Shown here in pieces: positions 13,626 through 26,799 of a DNA stretch of 64,000 bases. The position numbers and the translations under genes were made by a program. Every line of letters starts with the position of its first letter. Position 1 is the first letter of the stretch. The stretch comes from Microcebus murinus (Eukaryota; Chordata; Mammalia; Primates; Cheirogaleidae). A model generated the notes under the pieces. The model saw only the letters and a program-made list of their open reading frames with translations. It was not told the DNA's origin and made no database searches. The DNA lies in assembly GCF_040939455.1 (NCBI RefSeq), contig NC_134115.1, positions 26,066,727 through 26,130,726 of the forward strand, given 5' to 3'.

Positions 13626-13929
13626 TTAAATTTAATATCCAAAATGTTTCTACCCCATAATATTCTGAATTTTTTTTAAAAAAAAGAAAAATAAATAAAT
13701 TTTTTTAAAAAGAATATCATATGTCTCAATGAGAATGCAAGTTCTATTTTTTGCTACTAATTAATAACACATTCCAAGTTCTTTATTAGCATTGTCATTT
13801 ATAGCTAAATAATGATTTAGTCTTCAAGCCCACAGATACAGTTTCTTTTGATCTGAACAAAAAATAAAAAAAGAAAGGGAAGGAAAACAGGAAAAAGAAA
13901 TGCTCAAAGAAGCCAAGACCAATATTTTT

Positions 13930-14270
13930 TGTTCCCTATTTTATAGATAAAAGAAATTAAGAGGTCACAAAGATTAAGGGACTTGCCCTAGGCCACAAAA
14001 CTAGTGAGCCACAGCTCTAGGTCTAGAACACAGGGGAAAAGTTAAGAGATTTTGACGGAGGGAGCAAAGAATGGGGAAAAAAAACATATCCCTAACAATG
14101 TTGAATACCTACACTATACACACGCTCTAAATATGCGATTTTATTTAATCTTCAAAACAGTCCAGAAAAGTAGGTATAAGTACATTCATTTTCTAGATAA
14201 GAAAACTGAGAATGATTCGATTAGATTTTATATCCATGCCAACATTTGAACCATGCCTTCTGGTTTCTAT
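13930..14270 (-). repeat. Two MIR fragments
   Basis: Antisense MIR cores are at 13,930-14,035 ('GACTTGCCCTAGGCCACAAA') and 14,090-14,235 ('TTTTATTTAATCTTCAAAAC' and 'GATAAGAAAACTGAGAATG'). Confidence 0.65.
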
Positions 14271-14704
14271 CTTAGTGGACTCACTATTATGCACATTGCT
14301 TCTTTTAGGGTAGTACAAAGAACCTATGGTCAATAGCCAAGCTCCAAAAACTTTTTTCTTCACCACCCTGGATGGCAGGAGGATAGGAGGTAGGTCATAA
14401 AAGCATACTTTAAATTTGAGAAAATTCCCTTTTCTTAAGGTTACTATGGGAAAAGATAAAAGAGATTATAGGAGAAAAGGAAGGACTTTGTTTTACTTCC
14501 TTTATGATTTATAACCCAGTCTTTGTAGATCTTCTTTAACTCAAAACCAAAAAAGATTAGTCAATGGATTGATTGATAGACAGATATATAATTGCAGAAT
14601 CCTGCTGAAAACTCACCCTCCCGCCTTTTAAAATTCTGTTTATCTTTTTACTTTACTGGATGTTAAGGCTACACTTACAGACATAATTTAGTTACCTTGT
14701 GTGC

Positions 14705-14925
14705 ATCAGTGGGTTAAATGGTTTAATCACAGTCTCAGGAGTCAGCCTGCCTGAGTTCAGACTGCCACTTTGAACCCTATGCTTCACTTTCATTATTATA
14801 AAAGAATAAAATGTTCATTATATAAAATGAACAGATTCCCTATTTCACTGGGTGATTAGAAGAGTTAAATAAAATAATATGTCCTTAGCATGGAGTAAGC
14901 ATGGCTATTATAATGTTACCAAATA
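14705..14925 (+). repeat. MIR SINE
   Basis: Sense MIR: 'GTCTCAGGAGTCAGCCTGCC', 'TTCACTTTCATTATTATAAA' and 'GGTGATTAGAAGAGTTAAAT'. Confidence 0.7.
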
Positions 14926-15317
14926 TTGAATTTTTTACTATTATTTTCTGTTTTTAGGAGTAAGGCTAAGTAAGAACTTTTTAAAAGATTAATTATATAA
15001 AGATCACAGCAGCCAATTTATTGCTCTAAAATCTTCATGTGGAAATTAGCTGCAAATTAAATCTTGATTTCATTCTTATAAATTATTCACTAATACTAAA
15101 ATATAAGCACCAATGAGATTCTCTTAATAGTGTTTGAAATAAATGCCCTGAATTGATACAAACAGCAAGAAAAGAATGATTGCAGCCTTTGATGTTTTGT
15201 ACAAGACATTTGCTAGCAAAAATTTTAAAGCACGTTTATGTCTAGTTTTAATAACTGTAGCTTGAACTTTTGCATATTTGAATTTATTGAATTTGCTCAG
15301 CCTTGCCCATCTGTTTG

Positions 15318-15560
15318 TTTTTATTTATTTTTTTTTAGACAGAGTCTCACTCTGTCCTCCTGGATAGAGGATCCTCTTACCTCAGCCCCCAAATAGCTGA
15401 GACTACAGGCGAGCGCCATAATAACCAGCTAACTTTGTTTTTAGTAGAGACAGGTCTTGCTTTTGCTCAGGATGGTCTTCAACTCCTGAGCTCAAGTGAT
15501 CCTCCCGCCTTAGCCTCCTAGAGTGCTAGGATCACAAGCATGAGCCACCATACCTGGCCA
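15318..15560 (-). repeat. Alu, internally deleted
   Basis: Antisense Alu from 'TTTTTTTAGACAGAGTCTCAC' (poly-T start) to 'GAGCCACCATACCTGGCC'. About 50 bp of the right arm is missing after 'CACTCTGTCCTCCTGGA'. Confidence 0.88.
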
Positions 15561-15584
15561 ACCCATCTGATTCTTAATATCTTT

Positions 15585-16460
15585 ATTCATTTTCTATTGT
15601 TGCTAAAATAAATTTTTATCCTCTTTAGTGGCTTAAAACAACACAAATTTATTATCTTACAGTTCTCTAGGTGAAAAGTATGAAACAGTGCTAAAATTAA
15701 GGTGTCAGCAGGGTTGTCTTTCTTTCTGGCAGATCTAAAGGATGATCTATTTCCTTGACTTTTCCAGCTTCTAGAGACTGACCACTTTCCTTGGCTCATG
15801 GTTCTCTTCCTCCATTTTCAAAGGTGCAACACTGGGCCAAGTCTTTCTCATATCCTTAGTCAGCTCAGGCTCTCATAACAAAATATCATAGATTGAGTGG
15901 TTTAAACAACAGACATTTATTTTCTTACAGTTCTGAAGGCTGGAAGTCTAAGATTAGGGTGCCAGCACGGTCAGGTTCTGGTGTGGGCAAGCCTTGTTGT
16001 GGCTTGCAGATGGCAGCATTCTCACTGCGTCTTCACATGGTGGAGAGACAGACAGAGCAAGCTCTCTGGTGTCTCTCCAGTGCCTAATAAGGGCACTAAT
16101 CCCATCATAAGGGCCTCACCCTCATGAGCTCATTTGAACCTAATTAACCTCTCAAAGGCCCCACCTCCCAAAGCTATCACATTGTGGGTTAGGGATGCAA
16201 CCTATGGATTTGAGAGGGACAAATTCAGTCCACAGCACATCTTATCGCTCTGACTTCCTCTTCTGCCACCTTCTTCCACATGTAAGGGCCCTTGTGATTA
16301 CAATGGGTCCCCTTGGATTATGCAGGATAATCTCCCTGTTTTAAGGGAGATTCAGCTGATTTGCAACCTGAATTCCCCCTTGCTATGTAAGGTAACATAT
16401 TCACAGGCTGCAGAATTAGAAATGGACATCTTTGGGGGGCATTATACTGCCTATCACAGT
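15585..16460 (-). repeat. MLT1-type LTR split by another MaLR LTR
   Basis: Outer antisense LTR segments are 15,585-15,855 and 16,238-16,460. The first shows 'TAGTGGCTTAAAACAACAC'; the second 'CTCTGACTTCCTCTTCTGCC', 'GGATAATCTCCCTGTTTTAA' and 'GGACATCTTTGGGGGGC'. The two halves join into one element when the inner LTR is removed. Confidence 0.8.
15856..16237 (-). repeat. Inner MST/MLT1-type MaLR LTR
   Basis: Antisense LTR with 'TTAGTCAGCTCAGGCTCTC', 'GTCTTCACATGGTGGAGAGA', 'CTCATGAGCTCATTTGAACC' and 'AAATTCAGTCCACAGCA'. It is nested in the older LTR; near-repeats CATAT/CATCT at its borders may be the 5-bp host duplication. Confidence 0.82.
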
Positions 16461-16717
16461 AGCATATCCATAATAAATTCATAGAATCTGGACAAGTTTG
16501 TTAAATTCAAAATAAAAGAAGGTCTGAGAAGTTAAATTCGGTATCCCAATAGTGCTTTAAATTCCTGTGATTTTAGAGTCATGCTACACTTAAACTTAAA
16601 AAGTGAAGTTCACGGCATTGAACAAAGAAAAAGGCATTACATGTGTCATACATACATTTATTTATACACCTATCTTTTATATCTACATATATGTTTGCAT
16701 GTGTACATTTACATAGC

Positions 16718-17151
16718 TGCGATGGTTACTATTATATGTCAACTAACTAAGCTATGGTATCCACTTGTTTGGTCACACACCAGCCTAGATGTTGCTGTGA
16801 AGGTACCTATAAGATGTGATTAACATTGAAATCAGTAGACTTTGAGTGAAGCAGAGTTCCCTCTGTAATGTGAGTTGAAAGCCTTTAGAGAAAAGACTCA
16901 AGTCACCCCAGGAAGAGAGAGAATTCTGCCTCTAGACTGCCTTTGAATACAAGACTACAACTCCTGCTGGAATTTCCAGCCTGTGGCCTGCCCTGCACAC
17001 TTCACATTTGCCAGCCCACACGATCTCATCAGCCAGTTCCCAAAAAGAATTTTTTTTCATTTTTAAAAATGTATATAATTTACATTTCTATAATTTAATT
17101 TTATGCAGCTTTAAATTCCTATAATTTAAATTATATATATAAATTCCTATA

Positions 17152-17200
<49 letters not shown>

Positions 17201-17262
17201 ATATATAAACACATACATACCCTATTGGTTCTGTTTCTCTGGAGAACATTGACTAATATAAT
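16718..17262 (+). repeat. Old ERVL/MaLR-class LTR carrying a microsatellite
   Basis: It starts 'GATGGTTACTATTATATGTC' and contains 'GAATTCTGCCTCTAGACTGC'. It ends 'CTATTGGTTCTGTTTCTCTG' and 'GACTAATATA'. The U5-side AT-rich part has expanded into the AT/TG repeat below. The exact family is uncertain. Confidence 0.7.
17159..17199. repeat. (GT)n microsatellite, about 20 units
   Basis: An uninterrupted GT run preceded by an AT-rich stretch, inside the LTR tail. It is long enough to be length-variable and polymorphic. Confidence 0.97.
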
Positions 17263-17987
17263 AGGCAACAGCAAATGTTACTACTTTCGCTACTAAAATG
17301 ATTATTTATTGATCATTTTAATCATAAACGTCTTGATGATTTTTAATTTTATACATTACAAAATTTAAATCTTTATTTATTTATTTATGATTAAATCAAT
17401 GCTCAACACATGCTGATTGCGAAAAATTCAAACAACACAAAGTTAAAATTGAGCCGAGCCTGAAATGGTCTTCATTAAAAATGATCATGAGGTAGGAATA
17501 GAAGGTATGTACTTGTAAACCCCTTCCTTTTGCTACAGAAGTCCCAAAGAGCCCAATTTTTAAGATCCTGCCTTAGACTGTTTGGCCATTAGTATCCCCA
17601 GCCTGTACAACCATGGGGCAGACAGCAACCTGGAGGGAAACCAGGGAGACCAGAGGTGTCACAGGTGAACTGCTGGGCCCACTATCAGAGGTTCTAAGCA
17701 ACCCTGGCATTAGAGATTCTGTTGTATAGACATGTTTTCAAATAACATCTTTGCATGGCATAAGATTGGTCTTTTCATTAGAGATGATGAAAGAAAAAAA
17801 AAAGGACATATACTACCACTTTTTTGTTTTCAAATTGGTAACAAAATAGACATAATTGTTTTGATTTGCCTTTGCCACTATTACCTGTCACTCTAGCATT
17901 CAGTAAGGCTGGTAACCCGAAATACATTCTTGCTACTGGGAGAACAATATGCATCCCTGCCCCCAAGATACAGGTTTGGGTCTAAAC

Positions 17988-18625
17988 TGGGAGTTGGAAA
18001 ACTTTGTAAAAGTCCAGATAGTAGATATTTTAGGTTTTGTGGACTGCTGCTCAATACCACCTTTAGAGTACAAAAGCACCCATAAGTGATACATGAAAGA
18101 ATGAGCATAGAAATGTTCCAATGAAATTTTCTTTACAGACAGTAAGTTTAAATGTTTTGTAATTCTTAGCTGTCATGTGGCTGGGTACAGTGGCTCAAAC
18201 CTGTAATCCTAGCACTTTGGGAGGCCAAGGGGAGAGAATTGCTTCAGGCTAGGAGCTCGAGACCAGCCTGGGCAATATAGCAAGATCCCATCTCTACAAA
18301 AAAATAGAAAAAAATTAACCAAGCCTGTTGGCATATGCCTGTAGTCCCAACTACTCCAGAGGTGAGGCAAGAGGATCACTTGAGCCCAGAAATTTGTGGT
18401 TCCAGTGAGCTATGATGATGCCACTGCACTCCAGCCGGTGCAACAGGGCAAGACCCTGTTTAAAAAAAAAAAAGAAAAGAAATTCTCACCTATCATGAAA
18501 GGTGATTCTTCTTTTGATTGTTTTTAATCATTTAAAAATGTTTTTAAAATCATTATTAGACACAAGCTGTACTAAACAGGCAGTAAGCTAGAGATGGCCC
18601 TCGGGGGTCAGTCAGTCCCTTTCAT
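17988..18625. repeat. hAT-type MITE split by an Alu
   Basis: The left part (17,988-18,175) reads 'AAAGTCCAGATAGTAGATAT' and 'TTTTAGGTTTTGTGGACTGC'. The right part (about 18,483-18,625) has 'GAGATGGCCCTCGGGGGTC'. Together they match an old Charlie-like non-autonomous DNA transposon. The Alu at 18,179 interrupts it. Confidence 0.65.
18179..18482 (+). repeat. AluJ-like SINE
   Basis: 'GGCTGGGTACAGTGGCTCAA', 'GACCAGCCTGGGCAATATAG', right arm 'GAGCTATGATGATGCCACTG', A-rich tail. Full length and diverged. Confidence 0.93.
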
Positions 18626-18804
18626 AAACCACAGTTATTGAGAATAAGACTACTGAGTTATCTTTAGTGGAAAATACTCACCTTATTTCTAAGTATAGAA
18701 AAATCAATTCTATGGTAACCCATATAGATTATTTTAATTGTAGAAATAATTGGCTCCACTGGTTCAGATATTTGCCAATATTTAAGTCACAAATTGAAAG
18801 TACC

Positions 18805-18905
18805 TTCATTCATTCATTCATTTCTTTAACAAACATTTATTGAATACCCACTATGTCTCAGGCACTGTATAAGGTACTAGGATAAAAGAGCAAACATTCT
18901 ACAAA
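18805..18905 (-). repeat. L2 3' end fragment
   Basis: 'CATTCATTCATTCATTTC', 'CAAACATTTATTGAATACCC' and 'ATGTCTCAGGCACTG' are the antisense L2 tail. Confidence 0.8.
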
Positions 18906-19504
18906 TTCATTCCCAGAACAAACCTTTGAAAATTACTCCATAAAGTTCCTTTAATCTACTTGGGATTTTGAATTTTTTTAAGTTACATTTTTTAGTTCGC
19001 AGAAATGTTTGACTGCTGTTGTTATTTATTCTAGCCGAACCCTGTAAAACCACAGTCAAGGGTGAGATAGTGTTAGCCAAAGTCTGAGTTATTATTAACT
19101 TAAGTAAAAAAAAAAGAAGAGCGTTTAATATGAATGACAATAAACCTTCATATTCAAATGAGATAAGAAGCCAATACATGTTTTATTATGTGCATCTGTG
19201 ATGGTTTAATTAGAAATAACTATAATAGTTTCAGCAAAATATATTACCTTCCCATCTCTAATAACATGAAATTAATTTTTAGCTACAGTGATTAAGCATA
19301 AGTTTCCACCCTCCAGGAAAATAATGGTCACAATGCACTAATCTATTGCAAATCAGGAATTGGGGCATTGCAGAGACAATCTGATTATCCAAGTATATTT
19401 ACTGAGTACCTCTTAATTACCTAACTCAGAAAATAAGTCTCTTTCAATCTGAATGTATTTAAATACATTTGTAAGCTTTGGCTTGGCTTGCCGTTCATCA
19501 CGAT

Positions 19505-20255
<751 letters not shown>

Positions 20256-20259
20256 CAAA

Positions 20260-22006
20260 ATTAAAAATCAGTAAGATTTTTATAATTAAAATGATGAATA
20301 AATAATCATTTCAATAGCAAAAGTAGTAACAAGTACACGAGGTTGTCAGGATGGCAAGCTCTTACTCTCACAGCGTAGATTTATTATCACTATTGAAATT
20401 TACCCTTAATCTGACCTTTCTTGAGAACACCAATCCATTCCCACTATCCTGCCTTCAACAACCTTTCTTCATTTGAAAACTGAATGAATATTGTGAGTCT
20501 TGCCATCCTCTACATGTCTATTGCTTTCAAGAAGCTCAGTATCCCAGTACTGAGAACTTGCGAGATCAAGTCCAAAGAACTCATCCCACAAATGAAGGAA
20601 TGGAGACAGACAGGTGACATGAGCTGCCCAAAGGCCCACAGCTAAAGCTTGTCAACACAATCTCTCTCCCTTTTGTCCACAGAAAGTTATCTCGACCTCA
20701 TCATGCCACTTCCGTGGTCTCCTGGGACTCCCAATTGAACGGAAACTAAGCTCGTGCTGAAATTAACTTGCATCCTAGCCTGTATTCACAGAGCTCTGGG
20801 GGTGTGCAAGGCTGAAGGGACAGGCAGAAGACCCAGGCTCGTGGCTGTGATGCTGCACCTGGCAAAAATAGAGAGGTGCATTGATATAGGGGCTCTTAGA
20901 GGCAGACAGATGTGGGGGGAAGAACCCTTTGTGTGTTATACAGCTTCCCAGGCCTAGAAAATATTAACAATGTTTATTCTGTGCATTCACAGAGAGGTTC
21001 AGACGTGGCATTTTGCAGCCATCTGTCAATAAAGAGCTAATGTTCGAAACCAAAAGAATAAATGCAATTCCTTAATATATGGAGAGCAAAATCTTAAATT
21101 TAAGGCTGGAGTGAAGGAAAATATTCAGTCAAAGGTAATAAAACATACTAATAGCTGTAATTTATCGAAAACCTACTATGCACTTATACATAAACTATTA
21201 CTCCAAACTTTCACTACAACCCACAAGCCTTTGTTCTTCAATCAATACTGCTTCCCCGCCAGGACAGGTCAGACTTCACATCACCAGAAGGCCATGGAGA
21301 AGAAAATGTGAAAGAGAAGGTTATTACTGCCAAGTGGTGCTCTGAAGCTTAGAAGGATGAAGACTGTGAAAATCCATTGGATATGGGGTTTAGGACATTC
21401 TCAGTGTCCTTTTAGAGTTTTATTCTCCCTCCTGTCGTGTTACCATGAAATCTGACCTTACTTGGCTCACCGAATTTAATTACCGGGATTGAACTGAGCC
21501 TACAGTAACTGTAATATTTTCTGGAAGTCAATGTGACTCATCTGTATGAGGTAAAGGAAATTTTACCAGGAAGAAGAGTTGCTATTTAGCAAACGCCACT
21601 AAGCTTATCAGAGTACAGTTGTTGCAATCATTTATTGGCATGTATTAACTCCTTCCTCTGGGGAGGGCAATCTACAAAATCTATAAACATGGTTTGTAAA
21701 TCATTCCCCGTTTCTTTCCCCTCTTCTATTCCTACGCTTTTTGCCTAAAGCGAGTGCAGGCAGCGTGCAGAAAAGCTCAGTTCAAAGAATCCATCACCAC
21801 AAACAGGACATGACTCTCTGGCTTGTTTCTCTGCAGTCAGACAAGCTTGGAACTACTTTTTGCCATGAGGAAGTTCATGTTCATATGTAGTTTGTAAACC
21901 TATTATCATTATTTCCCTTCAAGTATTTTAGTCATTCCTATTTTCCTGATCTTCTCTTATCTACTTAATATCTGGGTTTCTTTGCACACTCAGTGACCAT
22001 TCTTAG
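20260..22006. other. Intergenic DNA, largely single-copy
   Basis: It has a GC-richer stretch (20,690-21,060) and no recognised repeat apart from weak MIR-like sequence near 20,590. The repeat scarcity in 20,690-21,900 makes it a reasonable place to look for conserved non-coding elements. No exon is supported. Confidence 0.45.
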
Positions 22007-22020
22007 AATTTTAACATCTT

Positions 22021-22305
22021 GGCCAGGCACGGTGGCTCACGCCTGTAATCCTAGCACTCTGGGAAGCTGAGGCAGGGGGAATCACTTGAGGTCAGGAGTT
22101 CGAGACCAGTCTGAACAAGAGCGAGACTCCAGCTCCACCAAAAATAGAAAAAATTAGCCAGGCATGGTGGCCAGTTTCTTTGGAGGCTGAGGCAGAAGGA
22201 TTGCTTGAGCCCAGGAGTTTGAGGTTGCTGTGAGCTAGGCTGATGCCATGGCACTGTAGCCTGGGCAACAGAGTGAGACTTTGTCTCAAAAAAAAATAAT
22301 AATAA
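22021..22305 (+). repeat. Strepsirrhine Alu with target-site duplication
   Basis: 'GGCCAGGCACGGTGGCTCAC', 'GTAATCCTAGCACTCTGGG' and 'GTGAGCTAGGCTGATGCCAT', ending in A(n)TAATAAT. ATTTTAACATCTT flanks both sides (22,008-22,020 and about 22,305-22,317). The right arm is shortened. Confidence 0.95.
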
Positions 22306-22385
22306 TTTTAACATCTTCCACATCCACATAGAGATTAGTGATTGCACATTTTCCCAAAATATATTCCACTGATGTCATACCCAAG

Positions 22386-22800
22386 ATCAGTGCTGTCCAA
22401 TAGAAATAGCATGTGAGCCATTATGTGTAATTTAACATGTTCTAGTTGCCTCATTACAAATTTTTAAAAGAAACAGGTAAAATAAATTTTAATAAGATAT
22501 TATACTTATCCCAATATAGTCAAAGAACTTTTGTTTTAACATTTCATCAATATTTTAAAATTTTTAAGGGGATAGTTTATATTTTTTGTACTAAGTTGTG
22601 GGGAAGCTGTGGCCTTCTGATTTCAAGAGTGTTCTTTTTTAAGCATCAAAGGAGGCAAGAAATGCTTCATCTTTCTCTGCTGCACCTCTTTTAATAATTT
22701 GTTCTGTAAAATTTGGATTCAGTCATAAGGCCACACTTAAGGAACTAGAAGGCCACATGTGTCTTTAAGGCTGCAGGTTCCCCAACCCTGCCCCTAATAT
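22386..22800. repeat. Old DNA-transposon (hAT/MITE) fragments
   Basis: 'CAGTGCTGTCCAATAGAAAT' near 22,388 is the typical end of one hAT MITE. 'GGCCACATGTGTCTTTAAGG' and 'CTGCAGGTTCCCCAACCCTG' (about 22,750-22,790) are the end of a second. Family names are left open. Confidence 0.55.
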
Positions 22801-25460
22801 GGAAATATAGTTCTTTCTCAGGCCAAGTTTTCCAACTAAATTAGGAGTAACCATGTCTTAGACATTTTGGTGATCTCTTTCCTCCCTTACACACTCTCCC
22901 TTACCTCAACTCTTGCATTTCATTATTGGGAAAACTGGTGCCCAGAGCGGTTGACAATTGGCCCAAGGCCACATAGTAGTTGGGAACAATGATCTAAATT
23001 CAGTGACCAGGTCAGAGCTCTTCTGACTGTTTTAAAAACCTAAACCCCTTCCCTTCCCTCCTATTTCTCCCTCAGGGTTCAGTCATTCTTCCTTTAAGGC
23101 TCTTAAACAAGAATGAGTTGATCTTACCCTTCTCATTCTTTACATTTAGTGACCAGAACTACCTGATCTTAGAAGCACAACAGCAGGATTTAGGAATTTC
23201 TCACTGGTAGCTCATACCTGGCAACTTTTCTTTTCATTTTCTTAAACATAAGACTAATAAACCCTTCACTGAAGAAGAGAGGAAAGGTTACTCACTGGCT
23301 AACTTGCTAACAAAGCATTGTGCTATACACATTCATGTACTGTGGTCATCTCTCTAGGTGCCCCTAGTAATTTGTTAGTGGTATTTCTTTGTGGTTTTTC
23401 ATTTTTCTACATGTCATTTTTTATATAAACAAATAATACATGTTAATAATAAATGAATATGGCTAGTGTATATCTGTCCCTTTACATTTGATAAAGGGAC
23501 AGTCTGATCCTTCAGTCTGGTTTAATTCTCCCAAATCTATTAATAGAAGCCTTTTTTTTTTTTAACCATTTCAGGTAATCATCAAAATACTTTCCAAAGG
23601 TAGAAATGGAAAGACAATGCAGTTTTGCACTCTGATCCCCTACTATATAAAAATCACTCATCAGTATAAAATGGCTTAACCATGGTTCAGCTTGAGCACC
23701 CAGAATATTCCACTTAAATTTCTATCAGTGCAGACCATGACAACACTTGATCACTTCAGCAATGCTAAGGGCAACCATTTGTTGACCTCTCCTTCTCCCA
23801 ACTACAATAAACAGGAAGTAAACAAGATAGTATACTGTCAGATCCTAATATTATGCAACAAAGAAATTATAAAAATTAGTTTTATGCATTTTTAAATATA
23901 TATGTATTATTTGTCTTATGTAGCTTTAAAGCATTTTCACTGATCATTTTCAACAGATAAAATAATAAGATTCCCACACATCTCACCAATCCATTCCAAA
24001 TGATTCCCACTTTAGATTTCAATATACAATGGGTAATATATTTATGTGGAGGTGGGAAAATGAGAAAACCTCGTATTTTCCTAAGACTTTCATGTTCACC
24101 TTCCATGCCACAAGAAAATGAAGCCTTAATTTCCATAGGGCGATCCTATTTATACTTCATAATTTTTAGGTACAAATGCACAAAGCTTTAAAATAGCTAT
24201 CTTGATGTTTCAGTTAAATCAAATTTCATAACATTTTAGGTTCACTAATAGAGCTTACCATATGAAGGAATAAAGGAGTAAATACATTTATAATTCAAAC
24301 TGAAAAGACCAGGTTTACATTTTTGTATGTTCATATGTACATGTTATTAATATTTTTCCTTTAGTAGGGATATATCTAAAGTTTAGAAGATACAAAAAAG
24401 ATATGAAAAAACACCCTTAATAGCAATGGGATCAATACTTGAATTTCTCAATAAACTGGCATTTATAGATGTAGATTTTGCTTTTTCTGTATCTGGAGAA
24501 ATGAAATATAAAGGGTTTGCAATAAATTTAAGAACCAAGTGTTCTTGAGAAGAGACTTTGAGTATTACCCAGTCCAACTCCCTTCTTCAGTTTAGAGGCA
24601 ACAATAAGCATTTCGATTTCATTGCAGAATTTCGGCAAAATGACAGTGTTCTCAAGTTTGTTAGATGGCAAAACTCCTAAAATTTAATGTCTTTTGTAGA
24701 AACTTATAAAATGCTCATATATTTATGACTGCCCTGGAAGCCAGAACTTTTACTAGCAGAAAATAAGACTCTATTGCACATATGTTATACTCAGCCTCAA
24801 CTGAATGGTTGTTAAACTATGTTTAAACATAGTTGTTAAACACAATGAGTTATTTCAGAGATTTTCTATTAATATTTGTATGCTACCTATTCATTCGGTC
24901 TCCTGTGCTCATCAGCAAATAAGTAGCAAATGATGATAAAAGTTTAAGAAAAATTTAAGGGGGGGATAAATTTATTTGTAGAAATTTCTAACTTTATTAT
25001 ATATTTTTTTTCCCTAAGATGAAGATGGACCAACATCATTTCTTATCAGCAGTGGCACATCTGTGCTCCCTGGGAGAAAGGTTTTTATTTTTTCTTTCTT
25101 TCTTTTCTTTTTTTTTATTGGGGATGCTAAGTTGGTTCTTATTTGGTACAGCTTAGCTAAAACGTTTGAGTAACTATTTTTGTTTTGTTTTCATCCCACT
25201 GTGCTAAAATCATGTGGTTACTGCATGTACCTTATGTTCTTTAAAGGATGGTTTTAAATGAAAGTGTTCTGAGAATATAAGCCTTCTTTTAATGCTTTTG
25301 GACAATTACCACAATCAAAACTAATTTTGCAAAACTACTCAATTAAAAAGCAATTGAACGTGGGAAGGAACTTTTAAAAAGACTACTGCTTAGGAGTGGA
25401 CATGTTGACTCTTCTTGATTTCAAAAGTAAAGTATTCTGTATATAAAAGAATTGTTCATG
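22801..25460. other. Intergenic AT-rich single-copy DNA
   Basis: No gene or strong repeat. It contains a perfect hairpin (23,474-23,502), a 20-bp palindrome (24,815-24,834) and a pyrimidine-rich run (25,083-25,120). Confidence 0.5.
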
Positions 25461-25464
25461 ATAT

Positions 25465-25705
25465 AATTCTGAGTGAAAAAAAAGAAACCTTCACTTGACT
25501 AGCCTTAAAAAAAAAAAACTTGCAAATTTCATTGCATATGCAAAATAAAGAAAAAAGAGAGAGGTCTGGAATAAAATAAAAGTTGTTAACAGTTTACTCC
25601 AGGTGGTAAGGGAAGAACTTTCAGTTTTTATTGTATAGATTTCCATATCATTTAACTATTTTTCAATAAGTATGCACAACGTTTTTACTTTTTAAACCAA
25701 CAAGT
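25465..25705 (+). repeat. L1ME-like 3' UTR fragment
   Basis: 'CAATAAGTATGCACAACG' preceded by 'GTATAGATTTCCATATCATT' and 'AACAGTTTACTCCAGGTGG' is typical of an old L1 3' end. It is weak and diverged. Confidence 0.45.
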
Positions 25706-25864
25706 CATAAGAAAATTGTTTATTGAATTCTTTTTTTCTTTTTTCTTTTTTCCTTTCTCAAGGATATTTCCAATGGTTGAATTCTTTTGGGCAGTTGAAC
25801 TAATCACATGTTTTACAAACAAGTAAATTTGTAAAATTAGGTACCATATAAAACATTGCTCACA

Positions 25865-26190
25865 GGCCGGTAGCAGTGACTCACGCTTGTAATCCTAGCA
25901 CTCTGGGAGGCCGAGACGGGAGGATCACTTAAGGTCAGAAGTTGAAGACCAGCGTCAGCAAAAGTGAGACCCCATCTCTACTAAACATAGAAAGAAATTA
26001 GCCAGGAAACTAAAAATTTAAAAAATTAGCCTGGTGTGGTGGGTAGTGCCTGTAGTCCCAGCTACTCAGGAGGCTGAGGCAAGAGGATTACTTGAGCCCA
26101 GGAGTTTGAGGTTGCTGGGAGCTAGGCTAACGCCAGGGCACTCTAGCCTGGGCTCTGTCTCGAAAAAAAAAAAAAAAGAAAGAAAGAAAG
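25865..26190 (+). repeat. Lemur-type Alu, tail invaded by L1
   Basis: Start 'GGCCGGTAGCAGTGACTCAC', 'GTAATCCTAGCACTCTGGG', linker with AGAAAGAAATTAGCC, right arm to 'CTCTGTCTCGAAAA'. The duplication AAAACATTGCTCACA (25,850-25,864) recurs only at 26,290-26,304, past the L1 piece. Confidence 0.93.
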
Positions 26191-26289
26191 AATGGGGGAA
26201 ATGGGCATTTATTGAAACCTTAAAATCTGTACCCCCATAATATGCCAAAATAAAAAAAAAAATTAAAAAAAAAAAAAAGAAAGAAAGAA
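26191..26289 (+). repeat. L1 3' tail in an Alu poly(A)
   Basis: About 70 bp ending 'CTGTACCCCCATAATATGCC' plus AAAATAAA, the same 3' end as the young L1 at 47,081-48,405 ('GTACCCCTATAATATGC'). (GAAA)n sequence stands on both sides. It is a severely 5'-truncated L1 in the Alu tail. Confidence 0.8.
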
Positions 26290-26489
26290 AAAACATTGTT
26301 TACAAATAGAAAATTATACCTAACCACTACAGAGTGAATCTTTGAAATGCTGTTGTTGGATATGCTACCCTTAGATTTCTTTCCACACATAATTGAACCT
26401 TTGCTTTGTACATGGTAGTTGCTCAATAAATACTTATGAGACTGATCATTAGGTCATCTTCCTTTTTTTTTCTTTTTGCTTACAAAACT

Positions 26490-26799
<310 letters not shown>

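Noticed and set aside
17159..17199. (GT)n as a regulatory Z-DNA element
   Set aside because: It is an ordinary microsatellite expansion in an LTR tail with no promoter context.
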